Position numbers and translations under genes: made by a program. Below are positions 52,145 through 61,421 of a stretch of DNA of 64,000 bases, one piece after another (position 1 is the first letter of the stretch; every line of letters begins with the position of its first letter). Below the pieces are notes generated by a model. It worked only from the letters and a program-made list of their open reading frames with translations, made no database searches and had not been told where the DNA came from. The DNA is from Paenibacillus sp. FSL R10-2782 (GTDB taxonomy: Bacteria > Bacillota > Bacilli > Paenibacillales > Paenibacillaceae): assembly GCF_038592985.1 (NCBI RefSeq), contig NZ_CP151951.1, positions 3,215,001 through 3,279,000 on the forward strand. Reading direction: 5' to 3'.

Positions 52145-52186
52145 AAAAATAGAAAGAGCCCGGAAATGTGCAGAAATCCGGGCTTT
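52145..52186 (-). terminator. Terminator of the spoIIIA operon
   Basis: GCCCGGA and TCCGGGC form the arms. T-rich sequence follows on both strands, with TCTTTCTATTTTT on the minus strand. It is 16 bases after the spoIIIAH stop. Confidence 0.8.
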
Positions 52187-52201
52187 TTCTCGATTTTTGT
52201 C

Positions 52202-53029
52202 TTATTGTGTAACATACTGGACGCTGATCTTGTCCTGCGTTACGTTCAATTCTTTCATGACTTTATCAACGATCGTTACCGCTTGTTTGGCATTCAGTTT
52301 TTCACTCAGAACCACTACCTTGTATTTATCAGCATCTTCCTCACGAACCACTGCATTGGCGAACTGCTGTTGAAGCTCTTCCTCAATTCCGGTGATTTTC
52401 GCCTGTTTGTCTTCCAGCACATGCAATTCTTTTTGTGCTTCTGCGGCTTTCTTGGCAGTGCTATCGTTCATTGCAGTCGTCAGCTCGTCATTTTTCTTTT
52501 GATTCGCCACATCCCGCTCCAGCAAGTAGTTGTCGATAACCGCAGCGGCCGTAGGCTTGGCGGCTTGTTCCGTTGCCACCTGATCGAGCACCTGCTGGTC
52601 CGTTTTCGCGGTGGATGCGGTTTTGTCGTCACTTTTTGCCGCAGGATCTGGGGCGGTAGCAGTAGTATTTTGACCCGATTTAGCAGACTCAGTAGTCTGG
52701 GTGGCGGCCGTATCTTTATTTTCGCCTGTAGTAGATTCGGTAGCAGGATCCGTTGCAGCAGCCTTGTCTGTCTTTGCGGAAGAGACAGTTCCTTCTCCGG
52801 TCACCTCTCCATTAGTCACCACTTCATTTACTTTCAGCTCGTTCAGTTGCTCTTCTGCCTTGCCTGTCGCTTCCTGGGCGGTATCCTGCTTAACCTTGCT
52901 CACTTGCTCACTATCCGCCACAGGCGGGTTAGCCGGGCTAGAGTCCTCTGTAAACAGATAGTACGCAGACAACACGACCATTAAACTCAGCATGGACACC
53001 AGCCAAACGGTTTGTCTTTTATTATTCAT
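52202..53029 (-). CDS. spoIIIAH: Stage III sporulation protein AH
   Basis: This is 275 residues: one N-terminal membrane helix (TVWLVSMLSLMVVLSAYYLF, about residues 8-27), a long low-complexity linker rich in Thr, Ala, Glu and Asp (residues about 40-170), then a C-terminal YscJ/FliF-like ring-building domain (NAVVREEDADKYKVVVLSEKLN...QAVTIVDKVMKELNV). SpoIIIAH in the mother-cell membrane binds forespore SpoIIQ to form the feeding channel. The linker is longer than in B. subtilis (218 residues in all). It is the last gene of the operon. Confidence 0.92.
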   Translation of the reverse strand: MNNKRQTVWLVSMLSLMVVLSAYYLFTEDSSPANPPVADSEQVSKVKQDTAQEATGKAEEQLNELKVNEVVTNGEVTGEGTVSSAKTDKAAATDPATESTTGENKDTAATQTTESAKSGQNTTATAPDPAAKSDDKTASTAKTDQQVLDQVATEQAAKPTAAAVIDNYLLERDVANQKKNDELTTAMNDSTAKKAAEAQKELHVLEDKQAKITGIEEELQQQFANAVVREEDADKYKVVVLSEKLNAKQAVTIVDKVMKELNVTQDKISVQYVTQ

Positions 53030-53088
53030 GTTCCGTCCTCCAATATCATTAAATTAGGATTTTCATTTATCCCTGCTTATGATTTCAA

Positions 53089-53730
53089 TTATCCCTGCTT
53101 GCGCGGGACGACTGAAATTTTATAGGAAGGCACATTGAGGCCTTTCTGTACGGCATCCACAATCAACTGCTTCACGGTGGGGTTTTCTGCTCCCATCGCT
53201 ACCACCAGCACTCCCCTCACCTGCGGCTTTACTTTTTTTGTAACAATCGGGGTGTGTTGACCTCCTGACGATTCATAGGTGACAATCTCTCCATCGCGTG
53301 TATATTGAGTGGTATGTCGCTGGCCGCCATTGGCATCCGTCTCGTTATTTTCTTCCTGCATATCCTTCACATTGCGCTGAACGATGACTTCCTCAGTGGA
53401 GTCAACCGTAACCATGACATCGACCGTCCCTACACCAACAATCTGCTCCAGCATCTGCTTCATATTATCTTCGAACACTTTCTCAATCCCGGCAAAGGAA
53501 CTTTCCTCACCCCCCGTTGTCTGAAGTGAAGGTTCATTTTTCATCACGCCAGGCGGCTCCCGCCCCACGTTTTCAGGATCCACCTTTTTCACATTCACGA
53601 ACGAATTAAAAAGCATGATCGCGACCCCGATAAGACCGAGAATAAGCAGCCAGCGAAATGAATTGAACCTTTTGGGTCCGTCTGCCCCCCCGCCCATCCA
53701 TTGCTCCAACTTTTTCATCCATTTGCCCAT
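53089..53730 (-). CDS. spoIIIAG: Stage III sporulation protein AG
   Basis: This is 213 residues with one membrane helix (FRWLLILGLIGVAIMLFNSF, about residues 25-44) and a ring-building motif domain. Typical blocks are QMLEQIVGVGTVDVMVTVDSTEEVIVQRN and GVLVVAMGAENPTVKQLIVDAVQKGLNVPSYKISVVPRK (summarised). SpoIIIAG forms a large ring resembling secretion-system rings in the mother-cell side of the channel. Confidence 0.93.
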   Translation of the reverse strand: MGKWMKKLEQWMGGGADGPKRFNSFRWLLILGLIGVAIMLFNSFVNVKKVDPENVGREPPGVMKNEPSLQTTGGEESSFAGIEKVFEDNMKQMLEQIVGVGTVDVMVTVDSTEEVIVQRNVKDMQEENNETDANGGQRHTTQYTRDGEIVTYESSGGQHTPIVTKKVKPQVRGVLVVAMGAENPTVKQLIVDAVQKGLNVPSYKISVVPRKQG

Positions 53731-53746
53731 TTCTGCTCACCTCCTG

Positions 53747-54517
53747 TTACCATTCATGTGTACCGTCCTGTGAAGAAAGCACCTGCACATTTTTGCTGTC
53801 GATCCCCCATTTTTCGTACAACAGTCTCGTAATTAAGCCGAAAGTTTGCGTATCTGCTGTCTTTTCACCATCAGAGCCTTCCGCATGGTTGTTGGCACCC
53901 TCTATCGTCCCCTTCTCTTGGTCCGATGCTTTTACAGGTGTTGGCTCTATGCGGATATTTACTGCTTTTTCAGCGACAGGCTCTACCATAATCGGCTTGG
54001 AGTCCGAACCTGGCGGGATATTCGTGCTTTTCTCCTTACGCCCAGCCTGCTGCTCCGCCAACTTAACCACGACCGACTGAATCCCCGTTCCAGCCTCCAG
54101 ATCGGATGCTCCCTGCTTCATCTGAGCAAGCGTAACCTGAACCGATTGAACCGCAAGCCCGGTACTCTGCTCCAGTTGTCCCTTCATTTCCTTGGCGACC
54201 TCTTGGCCAGCCCATTGCATGGAGCTTTGCTCCTGTTGCCGCTTCAGCTTGTTGCCTTTTGCCAATATTTCCTCCAATGTCGGTTCGCCCTTGCCCGTCT
54301 CTGCCTGACGTTGAAGATCAAACGCGCGCCCCAGAAGCTCAGAGGGATTAGTACTCAGCAAACGCACGACCGGAGAAAGCAACGTCAGTAGAATAAGCAG
54401 GCTGAGTACGAGCTTGACATACCTTTCCATGGAACGGCTTGGCAAGATCATATCGATAAAAGAAGCCAGCAGCACAATCAGCACCAGTTCCTTAAGCCAG
54501 CCTCCCAGCCAGGTCAC
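53747..54517 (-). CDS. spoIIIAF: Stage III sporulation protein AF
   Basis: This is 256 residues. Two N-terminal membrane helices (ELVLIVLLASFIDMILPS and YVKLVLSLLILLTLLSPVVRLL) precede a soluble domain that begins with VQVTLAQMKQGASD-like beta segments and carries a long Lys/Glu/Pro-rich insertion. The N-terminal pattern FIDMILPSRSMERYVKLVLSL is diagnostic of SpoIIIAF. It is longer than B. subtilis AF (206) because of the insertion. Confidence 0.9.
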   Translation of the reverse strand: MTWLGGWLKELVLIVLLASFIDMILPSRSMERYVKLVLSLLILLTLLSPVVRLLSTNPSELLGRAFDLQRQAETGKGEPTLEEILAKGNKLKRQQEQSSMQWAGQEVAKEMKGQLEQSTGLAVQSVQVTLAQMKQGASDLEAGTGIQSVVVKLAEQQAGRKEKSTNIPPGSDSKPIMVEPVAEKAVNIRIEPTPVKASDQEKGTIEGANNHAEGSDGEKTADTQTFGLITRLLYEKWGIDSKNVQVLSSQDGTHEW

Positions 54518-54555
54518 GTCACTCCCCTCCCCCCGTTTGATTTCCGATCATTCAC

Positions 54556-55746
54556 TCACCTCATCATGACTGTCATATTGCCTGCCGCGAGCATGACTGT
54601 AATCGCAAGGAAGGACATTAAACCCACTGCCGCGAGCGCTGCGAAGACATAAATCATGCTTTTACCGATTGCGTCCAGGCATTCCACAATAGGCGTATCT
54701 CCCAAAGGCTGCATAATCGCTGCTGTGACTTTATAGATCAGGGCCAGCGTTAGAATCTTGAGAGCAGGAAAGGCGCAGAGGAACAGGATAACGATGACTC
54801 CCACCAGGCCAATAGCATTTTTCACGAGCAACGAAGCCGAAATGACCGTATCTGTCGCATCTGCCAGCGCCTTGCCAACCACCGGAACAAAGCTGCCTGT
54901 AATATACTTGGCCGTGCGGATCGTTAATCCGTCAGTTACAGACGATGTCAAGCCCTGTACGGAAATGACACCCAGAAAAATGGTCAGCAGCACCCCCAGC
55001 ACCCCTACTCCGGCGTTACGCAGCAGATCGGCTAACTGGGTCAGCTTGTATTTGCCTGTCAGTGAGTTGACCAGATACAACACCGCCGAGAAGAACAGCA
55101 GCGGGAACACCAGCGTATGAATGACCGTCCCGACCGTGTTGATCATAAATACAATCAGCGGGTGGGTGACCGAAACGGTTACGACGTTACCCATCGAAGC
55201 CAACATGGTAAACAGCAGGGGCAGCATCGCCATCATAAACTGAATCATGCTGTCAATGGCTTCCTTTGCATAACCGATCGCTACACTAAAGCTGTTAATC
55301 GCCAGGATGATAATGACCATGTAGACAATGGCGTAGGCGACTTTGCTGACCTGATTACTTTCAAAAGCGCTTTGCAGCGTTTCCAGCACCATACTCATAA
55401 TGCTGAGCATGACAATGGTTACGAGCAGCTTGGCATTCACCCGAATTTCGTGGATGAAAAAATCGGCTATGGCGCTCAATACACCTTTAATGCTGAACCC
55501 TTCACCGCCCGGAAGCAGCATATCCATGAAGGAAGGCGTTTTTTGATCAGGGAAAAATCCGCCATATTGCTGCATCAGCCCGTCCCAATAATGCTCTACC
55601 TCATCTTTGGGCATCTGCTCCGCCTGTTGTCTGATCCATTCATTCGCAGGTGTATCTGCAAACATGACCACAGCCGAGGCACACCAGAGACATAGCAGCA
55701 AAATGGCAACCACTTTGAGATTCGGCATGCCCTCCAGCCTTTTCAT
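54556..55746 (-). CDS. spoIIIAE: Stage III sporulation protein AE
   Basis: This is a 396-residue multi-spanning membrane protein with a signal peptide-like first helix (VVAILLLCLWCASAVVMFA) and seven or more further helices. Conserved parts include LPLLFTMLASMGNVVTVSVTHPLIVFMINTVGT and the GLTSSVTDGLTIRTAKYITGSFVPVVGKALADATDTV block (both summarised). It belongs to the SpoIIIA channel complex. Its role may be that of a permease, which is an inference from topology. Confidence 0.93.
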   Translation of the reverse strand: MKRLEGMPNLKVVAILLLCLWCASAVVMFADTPANEWIRQQAEQMPKDEVEHYWDGLMQQYGGFFPDQKTPSFMDMLLPGGEGFSIKGVLSAIADFFIHEIRVNAKLLVTIVMLSIMSMVLETLQSAFESNQVSKVAYAIVYMVIIILAINSFSVAIGYAKEAIDSMIQFMMAMLPLLFTMLASMGNVVTVSVTHPLIVFMINTVGTVIHTLVFPLLFFSAVLYLVNSLTGKYKLTQLADLLRNAGVGVLGVLLTIFLGVISVQGLTSSVTDGLTIRTAKYITGSFVPVVGKALADATDTVISASLLVKNAIGLVGVIVILFLCAFPALKILTLALIYKVTAAIMQPLGDTPIVECLDAIGKSMIYVFAALAAVGLMSFLAITVMLAAGNMTVMMR

Positions 55747-55758
55747 GGCATCACCCCC

Positions 55759-56148
55759 TCAGGCGGGCATCAGCTTCAGAATCGTATCAATGATAATGCT
55801 GATAATCGGGATGGCCAGCACCATAATGAGCACCTTTCCTGTAAGCTCAATTTTGGAGGCAATCCCGTCTTGTCCCGCATCCCGAACCACCTGCGCTCCA
55901 AATTCGGCAATATAAGCGATACCAATAATTTTCAGCACGGTTTTAAAATAAATCATATCCATGCCCGATGACCTTGCCAGACGCTCCAGCACAGCAACCA
56001 CGGACCCAATCTTGCCAATCAACAGTAAAAAAATGACGATTCCCGCAGCTGTCGCAATCAGAAAAGCAAACATCGGCTTCTGTTCCTTAATGACCAAAAT
56101 AAGAACTGTGGCAATCAGGGCGAAGCCGACCACCTGAATGATTTCCAT
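55759..56148 (-). CDS. spoIIIAD: Stage III sporulation protein AD
   Basis: This is a 129-residue membrane protein with four helices, similar to AC. The typical segment KTVLKIIGIAYIAEFGAQVVRDAGQDGIASKIEL (key: IAEFGAQVCRDAG-type) is present. Its start is nine bases after the AC stop; its stop is 12 bases before AE. Confidence 0.94.
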   Translation of the reverse strand: MEIIQVVGFALIATVLILVIKEQKPMFAFLIATAAGIVIFLLLIGKIGSVVAVLERLARSSGMDMIYFKTVLKIIGIAYIAEFGAQVVRDAGQDGIASKIELTGKVLIMVLAIPIISIIIDTILKLMPA

Positions 56149-56156
56149 GTGTCCAC

Positions 56157-56360
56157 CTACTGAAAAAGAAAGATAGATTTGATCTCTTGCAGAAGGTCAT
56201 CCAGCATTCGTACCACCATGAATAGCACCACCACAAAGCCAATGACCGTTACCCAGTGGGCCATGTCTTCTTTGCCCATTTGCTTGAGTACGGTATGAAT
56301 CATGGCGATAATAATGCCAATTCCGGCAATCTGAAAAATAGCGTTCACTTCTAAATTCAT
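56157..56360 (-). CDS. spoIIIAC: Stage III sporulation protein AC
   Basis: This 67-residue small membrane protein has two helices: VNAIFQIAGIGIIIAMIHTVLKQMGKEDMAHW (start) and VTVIGFVVVLFMVVRMLDDLL. It matches B. subtilis SpoIIIAC in length and in the GKEDMA motif. Confidence 0.94.
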   Translation of the reverse strand: MNLEVNAIFQIAGIGIIIAMIHTVLKQMGKEDMAHWVTVIGFVVVLFMVVRMLDDLLQEIKSIFLFQ

Positions 56361-56372
56361 TCGAGCACCCCG

Positions 56373-56891
56373 CTAATAGATCAAAATGACGATCAATGCT
56401 CCGATCAGCAGTCCCAGGCTTCTGCTCATGCGCTCGTATCTCACCTGATCCGCTTGCGCCTGCGCTTCCTCATGGGATAGCTGCTGGATGGTTAGCGCAA
56501 TGTGCTTGATCTGGTCTTCACGGTCGCTGGTTCCGAGACTGTAAGCTAGCTGCCGCATCGCTTCTTTCTCGGCCTGCTGCATACTGGAGCGGCTCCACGA
56601 GGCTTCAATCGCTTTATGCAGGCTTTCTCTGGCGGTCAGCCCAAAGGAGGGGTGCATCCAGTGTGAGGCTTGCTTGAACAAGGTTCGCAGCGGCTCCCGC
56701 AACGGCTCTCCCGTCTTGGCAAAAGCATCCGGTAGCGGCGACACCCCGTAGGAAACCTCGGTGGTCAGCCTTTGCAGCGCGAGAATCAGCTCTCTGATCT
56801 GCCTCGGCCTCAGCGCAAACTGCCTTGCCCGCTGCCAGCCAGCCAGCGTAGCGGCGAGTATAACCAACGTGGCACCCAGTAGCTTAAGCAT
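56373..56891 (-). CDS. spoIIIAB: Stage III sporulation protein AB
   Basis: This is 172 residues. An N-terminal membrane helix, the family REL-x-x-AL-Q-x-L-x-TE (RELILALQRLTTEVSYG) and a C-terminal helix (LGLLIGALIVILIY) frame a helical cytoplasmic region similar to type II secretion F-like proteins. It overlaps the spoIIIAA stop by eight bases, so the ATPase and its membrane partner are coupled. Confidence 0.92.
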   Translation of the reverse strand: MLKLLGATLVILAATLAGWQRARQFALRPRQIRELILALQRLTTEVSYGVSPLPDAFAKTGEPLREPLRTLFKQASHWMHPSFGLTARESLHKAIEASWSRSSMQQAEKEAMRQLAYSLGTSDREDQIKHIALTIQQLSHEEAQAQADQVRYERMSRSLGLLIGALIVILIY

Positions 56892-57879
56892 AGAATATGC
56901 CTCCGTTCTGCCCTTCCGCAGACAGTGTCAGCCTGCGCTGTTTGGCATCTGCCAGCCGGAAGGAGACGCCCCGGCTCGTCCGCTCCAGCATGACGTAGAG
57001 CTGAAACAGCTCCTGTCCTGTAGTCAATCCGGCAAAAGCAGGCCGGGTCGCCATTTCAGCCACATCACGTCCATGCGCGGAAGCAATGACTGCGATCCCC
57101 GCATGAAGCGCTTCACGCACCGCTTCGGCATCCTCAGGTCGGCCGATTTCATCGACGATCAGCACATCTGGCGACATGGAACGAATCATCATCATCATGC
57201 CTTCTGCTTTCGGACATCCATCCAATACGTCGGTTCGAGGTCCAACATCAAAACCGGGAATGCCCTTGTGACTGCCGGCAATCTCCGAACGTTCATCTAT
57301 AATGCCTACCTTGAGCCCGCTTCGACGCCCCCCATTACTTTCCATCCCCCCGTAGCTTAGTTGCCGGGCCAAGTCCCTAAGCAGTGTTGTTTTACCATGC
57401 TGAGGCGGGGACAAGATGAGGGTATGAAGGATTTTACCGGATTTTCGATCCGCTACATAAGGCAATATGCGATCAGCTATACCGGGAATCGCTCGGGCAA
57501 TTCTTACATTAAAGCTGCTTATATCCCTCAAATGCTCCACTCGCCCTCTGCTCAGCACCGTTCTCCCCGCCAACCCGATCCGGTGACCCCCGGGAATGGT
57601 AATAAACCCTTTGCGAAGCTCCTCCTCCATGGTGTACAGGGAATGATTGCTAATAAAATCCAGCAAACGGTGGGCATCCTCCCGGTCCGGCTTATAGGCT
57701 TCCATATGGTTCACAGTCAGCCGACCGGCGGACGTTACAAAATGATGTTCACCATTTGTATTAATTTCCAGCGGCCTTCCTTCCCGGACCCGAATTTCCT
57801 CCAGTTGCTTGAATACCGTTTCCGGAAGCTTTCCGAGTATACCGTGCAACGGTTCGGGAAATAACTCCAGCCATTCCAT
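56884..57879 (-). CDS. spoIIIAA: Stage III sporulation protein AA (ATPase)
   Basis: This 331-residue AAA/secretion-type ATPase powers the SpoIIIA channel. Walker A is SPPQHGKTTLLRDLARQL (about residues 158-175), Walker B is SPDVLIVDEIGRPEDAEAV, and the intervening EIAGSHKGIPGFDVGPRTDVLDGCPKAEGM block (summarised) is characteristic. GAGGGGGCGG precedes the ATG. A sigma-E promoter about 45 bases upstream fits mother-cell expression of the whole AA-AH operon. Confidence 0.95.
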   Translation of the reverse strand: MEWLELFPEPLHGILGKLPETVFKQLEEIRVREGRPLEINTNGEHHFVTSAGRLTVNHMEAYKPDREDAHRLLDFISNHSLYTMEEELRKGFITIPGGHRIGLAGRTVLSRGRVEHLRDISSFNVRIARAIPGIADRILPYVADRKSGKILHTLILSPPQHGKTTLLRDLARQLSYGGMESNGGRRSGLKVGIIDERSEIAGSHKGIPGFDVGPRTDVLDGCPKAEGMMMMIRSMSPDVLIVDEIGRPEDAEAVREALHAGIAVIASAHGRDVAEMATRPAFAGLTTGQELFQLYVMLERTSRGVSFRLADAKQRRLTLSAEGQNGGIFYA

Positions 57880-57921
57880 ACCGATGCCGCCCCCTCACAG
57901 TTGTCCTCTTTCTTTAAGACA

Positions 57922-57950
57922 AGTCTATGGCCGACTCTCGCTTTTTATGC
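57922..57950 (-). promoter_or_regulatory. Sigma-E promoter of the spoIIIA operon
   Basis: The minus strand reads GCATAAA (-35), 14 bases, CATAGACT (-10). The -10 matches CATACAnT at seven of eight positions. It is about 45 bases before the spoIIIAA ATG. Confidence 0.65.
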
Positions 57951-58054
57951 CGAAAATATATCGAAAACCTAGTCGTTGATTTCAAAGCTCCTATCCGCCT
58001 TTAACAAACATATTTCACGCCACCTAAAGCTCCTTCATGGAATCTGCAAAAATT

Positions 58055-58095
58055 AAAAAAGGCACCCCGAAGCCTTGACGGCTAAGGGATACCCT
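58055..58095 (-). terminator. Second terminator before spoIIIA
   Basis: The minus strand carries AGGGTATCCC..AGCC, a loop, GGCT..GGGGTGCCT and six T. The stem contains two mismatches and some G-T pairs. Confidence 0.65.
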
Positions 58096-58118
58096 GGAAC
58101 AAAAACAATAGATTCACA

Positions 58119-58167
58119 ATAAAAGAGGCTGCCCTTCAGCCCATCACTCGCTGAAAAACAACCTCTT
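58119..58167 (-). terminator. Terminator of the aspartokinase gene
   Basis: The minus strand carries AAGAGGTTG..TTCAGC, a loop, GCTGAA..CAGCCTCTTTTATT. It lies about 135 bases after the stop codon. Confidence 0.65.
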
Positions 58168-58301
58168 AACCTACCGCTATATTCTATGATTATAAAACTA
58201 TAAATAGTAGGCGTACAATGCATCTGCCGTTATACTTGATTGCTTTCGTTCAAGCAACTTCATATGCTGCATCTTAGTGGTGCACACTTTCGGTCAGTAA
58301 A

Positions 58302-59555
58302 TTACCGACGGTCCTGCGGTCCACCTACAAATGCTTGCTCCTCAGTATCCAGATTGTACGCTGTATGCAACGCCTGAATAACCCCATGGAGTTTGCCAGC
58401 CTCGATCACACACGACACCTTGATTTCAGATGTGCTTACCATTTTAATGCTCACGCCTTGTTCTGCCAACACAGCAAACATTTGCGCTGCAACGCCTGGA
58501 TGGCTGACCATGCCTGCACCTACGATGGATACTTTGACGAGGTTTTCTTCAGACGTCACTTCACGGTATGGAAGCCCTGTGCGAATGCCTTCCAACGTCT
58601 TCAAGGCCGCTTCGCGATCCGTTAGAGCCACTGTAAAGGAAAAGTCTGCTTTGCCAGCCTCAACACCACTTTGCACAATAATGTCTACATCAATTTTGGC
58701 TCCCGCCAGCGTTCCGAATACTTTCGCCAGTACACCAGGAGTATCGACTACGCCCAAAATACTGATTCTTGCTACATTTTTATCATATGCAATCCCACTG
58801 ACTACTACGCCCTGCTCCATTACTGCATCCTCCTTTACGACCGTTCCTTCATTATGGTTAAAACTGGACCGCACAATCAGCGGTACCCGGTTATGTTTCG
58901 CATATTCTACCGCACGTGGATGCAACACTGCCGCACCCAGATTAGCTAATTCCAGCATTTCATCATAGGAAATTTCTTTCAGCTTGCGGGCAACCTTCAC
59001 GATCCGTGGATCTGTAGAATATATGCCATCCACATCCGTGTAAATTTCGCAAGCATCTGCCTGAATCGCCGCCGCCAGTGCAACCGCCGTCGTGTCAGAG
59101 CCACCACGTCCCAGCGTCGTAATATCTCCTTCAGCAGACATCCCCTGGAAACCCGCAACCACGACAATCTTATTGCTGCTTAGTGCATCCAGTACCCGCT
59201 GAGGCTGGATGTCCGTAATTCTCGCCCGACCATGCTCGGATTCCGTACGGAAACCAGCCTGCCATCCTGTAAACGATACCGCCTCATGTCCCAACTGCTG
59301 AATAGCCATCGACAACAATGCAATCGAAATTTGCTCGCCAGTCGTCATCAGCATATCCAACTCACGTGCAGGCAACTGCTCATTCAGCAATTTGGCCTGG
59401 TCGATCAGTTCGTCTGTTGTGTCCCCCATCGCAGAAACAACAACTACACATTGATGCCCTTCACTCTGTTTCTCAACAACGCGTTTTGCCACGCGTTTCA
59501 TGCGCTCCGTATCACCGACGGAACTGCCTCCGAATTTCATGACATACAAAGACAA
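58302..59555 (-). CDS. lysC: Aspartate kinase
   Basis: This 417-residue enzyme phosphorylates aspartate, the entry to lysine, threonine, methionine and diaminopimelate synthesis. The kinase motif is VMKFGGSSVGD; FTGWQAGFRTE, VVAGFQGMSAEGDITTLGRGGSDTTAVALAAA (summarised) and DVDGIYSTDPRIV follow. Two C-terminal ACT domains bind feedback effectors (GVVDTPGVLAKVF and GAGMVSHPGVAAQMF). The size and plan match the class with an internal start for a beta subunit (B. subtilis LysC, 408). The start is TTG at 59555 after GAGGGAG. No lysine riboswitch is present in its short leader, so control is probably at enzyme level. Confidence 0.92.
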   Translation of the reverse strand: MSLYVMKFGGSSVGDTERMKRVAKRVVEKQSEGHQCVVVVSAMGDTTDELIDQAKLLNEQLPARELDMLMTTGEQISIALLSMAIQQLGHEAVSFTGWQAGFRTESEHGRARITDIQPQRVLDALSSNKIVVVAGFQGMSAEGDITTLGRGGSDTTAVALAAAIQADACEIYTDVDGIYSTDPRIVKVARKLKEISYDEMLELANLGAAVLHPRAVEYAKHNRVPLIVRSSFNHNEGTVVKEDAVMEQGVVVSGIAYDKNVARISILGVVDTPGVLAKVFGTLAGAKIDVDIIVQSGVEAGKADFSFTVALTDREAALKTLEGIRTGLPYREVTSEENLVKVSIVGAGMVSHPGVAAQMFAVLAEQGVSIKMVSTSEIKVSCVIEAGKLHGVIQALHTAYNLDTEEQAFVGGPQDRR

Positions 59556-59707
59556 CGATATTCACTCCCTCAGACTCAACAGTATGTAACCTTGAGATGG
59601 CACAACCGACTTTGAACGTGACATCCTACGGCATAACTTTAGTACAGTATAATACGAAAGTGCTATGCGGAGCCAATGTTTTTTAATAACAGTTATTCAT
59701 AACAAAT

Positions 59708-59738
59708 AATCCTCTGTCCTTGACAAGGACAGAGGATA
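59708..59738 (-). terminator. Terminator of efp
   Basis: The minus strand carries ATCCTCTGTCCTTG, TCAAGGACAGAGGAT and TATTTGTT. The stem is strong and the T tract is poor. It is 19 bases after the efp stop. Confidence 0.75.
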
Positions 59739-59756
59739 TGAAGAAGCTAGACCATT

Positions 59757-60314
59757 TTATGCGCGGGAAATATATTTACCATCGCGTGTATCAATCAGCA
59801 GTACATCATCCTGGTTGATGAACAAAGGAACCTGAACGTTCAGTCCTGTTTCAACTTTAGCATTTTTGGTAGCACCTGTAGCCGTGTTGCCTTTAATACC
59901 CGGCTCCGTGTCAATAACCTTCAGCTCTACGCTGTTAGGCAGGTTAATCCCGAGAATTTCACCATTATAGCTAATGATGTTTACATTCATGTTTTCTTGC
60001 AGGAAGTTAAGTTCCCATTTCAGTTGATCACTGGAAAGGTTGAATTGATCGTATGTTTCGTTGTCCATAAATGTATGCTCGTCAGCGCTCGCATAGAGGT
60101 AAGACACACCACGGTTTTCAATTTGCGCACGACCAATCGTTTCACCTGCACGGAATGTACGTTCAACCGTGTTACCATTACGCAGGTTTTTCAGCTTGGA
60201 GCGCACGAATGCCGCACCTTTACCTGGTTTTACGTGTTGGAAGTCCAGTACTGTAAAAATATCTCCGTCTACCTCGACGGTCAAGCCTGTTTTGAAATCA
60301 TTTACGTTAATCAC
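59757..60314 (-). CDS. efp: Translation elongation factor P
   Basis: This 185-residue factor rescues ribosomes stalled at polyproline. The tip loop [15 protein letters not shown] holds the modified Lys32. Further landmarks are [14 protein letters not shown] and the C-terminal [23 protein letters not shown] block (summarised). GGAGGG precedes the ATG. It follows the Xaa-Pro peptidase gene after 33 bases, the same pairing as in B. subtilis (yqhT-efp). Confidence 0.96.
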   Translation of the reverse strand: MINVNDFKTGLTVEVDGDIFTVLDFQHVKPGKGAAFVRSKLKNLRNGNTVERTFRAGETIGRAQIENRGVSYLYASADEHTFMDNETYDQFNLSSDQLKWELNFLQENMNVNIISYNGEILGINLPNSVELKVIDTEPGIKGNTATGATKNAKVETGLNVQVPLFINQDDVLLIDTRDGKYISRA

Positions 60315-60347
60315 TAAAATACCCCTCCTACAGGACTGTTATCGTTA

Positions 60348-61421
60348 TTAAACGACTGTAAATTCTTTGCTTGAATGTGTTAATACCTTGATGCCGCTAT
60401 CTGTAATAACGATATCATCCTCGATCCGTACGCCGCCCAATCCAGGTACATAAATACCTGGTTCAACCGTTACAACCATGCCAGGCTCCAGAATGTCATC
60501 GCTTGCCTTCGACAGACGCGTGGATTCATGGACTTCCAGACCCAGACCATGACCTGTGCTGTGTCCGAAATTGTCTCCATAGCCATGGCTTGCAATAATA
60601 TCCCGTGTCAGCGCATCCGCTTCACGGCCTGTCATGCCTGGCTTAATATGTTCCAGCGCGTGAAGCTGCGCCTTGAGCACAATATCGTAGATCTCACGTA
60701 GCTGCGGCGACAAATCCCCTTGTGTAGCTACTGTGCGTGTTACATCGGAGCAGTAGCCATCCAGCAACGCACCGAAATCAAACGTAATCAGTTCGCCCGC
60801 TTGTACCAACTTGGAGCTAGCTACACCGTGAGGCAGTGCCGAACGAACCCCGGATGCCACAATCGTGTCAAAGGAGGAAGACGTAGCTCCCTGCTTGCGC
60901 ATGAAGAATTCCATTTCCAGATCCAACTCACGCTCGCTGACACCCGGTTTGATGTAAGGCAAAATGTGTGCAAATGTAGCATCTGCCAAATCCGCCGCCC
61001 GCTGCATTACTTCCAGCTCTTCCGCATCCTTGTATACCCGTAGCTTTTCTACAATTCCCGATACCGGAATCAATGTAACAGGGGACAAATCTTCACTGTA
61101 AGCTTTATGCGTCGCAACAGATACATGATCCTGCTCAAAGCCTGTTTCGCCGATCTGATGGGAGGACAACAGCTCTTTCACCGTTTCCATGACTTGCGCA
61201 GCGTGCTGCACCACCGTAAAGCCTGCCGCTTGCTCGGCCGCCTGTGTCATATAACGAAAGTCGGTCAGCAGATAGCTGTGAGATTCCGTAATCAGCACAT
61301 AACCCGACGAACCAGTGAATCCTGTCAAATATCGGCGGTTGACAGGGCTTGTAATCAATATAGCCCGCAGATCATGCTCGCCCAGCGCCTGCCGCAGCTT
61401 TAACACCCGGTCATTCTTCAT
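60348..61421 (-). CDS. M24 family Xaa-Pro peptidase (YqhT-like)
   Basis: This is 357 residues: an N-terminal creatinase-like domain (AILITSPVNRRYLTGFTGSSGY) and a pita-bread catalytic domain with all five metal ligands visible: FDFGALLDGYCSDVTRT (two Asp), GHSTGHGLGLEVHE (His), MVVTVEPGIYVPG (Glu) and VRIEDDI (Glu). It removes N-terminal residues preceding proline, or is a prolidase. Cotranscription with efp links two proline-related functions. Confidence 0.92.
   Translation of the reverse strand: MKNDRVLKLRQALGEHDLRAILITSPVNRRYLTGFTGSSGYVLITESHSYLLTDFRYMTQAAEQAAGFTVVQHAAQVMETVKELLSSHQIGETGFEQDHVSVATHKAYSEDLSPVTLIPVSGIVEKLRVYKDAEELEVMQRAADLADATFAHILPYIKPGVSERELDLEMEFFMRKQGATSSSFDTIVASGVRSALPHGVASSKLVQAGELITFDFGALLDGYCSDVTRTVATQGDLSPQLREIYDIVLKAQLHALEHIKPGMTGREADALTRDIIASHGYGDNFGHSTGHGLGLEVHESTRLSKASDDILEPGMVVTVEPGIYVPGLGGVRIEDDIVITDSGIKVLTHSSKEFTVV

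Larger units (their letters stand above)
57951..58301. other. Intergenic region between lysC-type gene and spoIIIA
   Basis: No gene is seen. It holds two terminator hairpins (58055-58095 and 58119-58167) between the end of the aspartokinase gene and the spoIIIA promoter. The rest is AT-rich filler. Confidence 0.6.

Noticed and set aside
59556..59756. Lysine riboswitch upstream of the aspartokinase gene
   Set aside because: The stretch has only the efp terminator and a short leader; no L-box core is seen.
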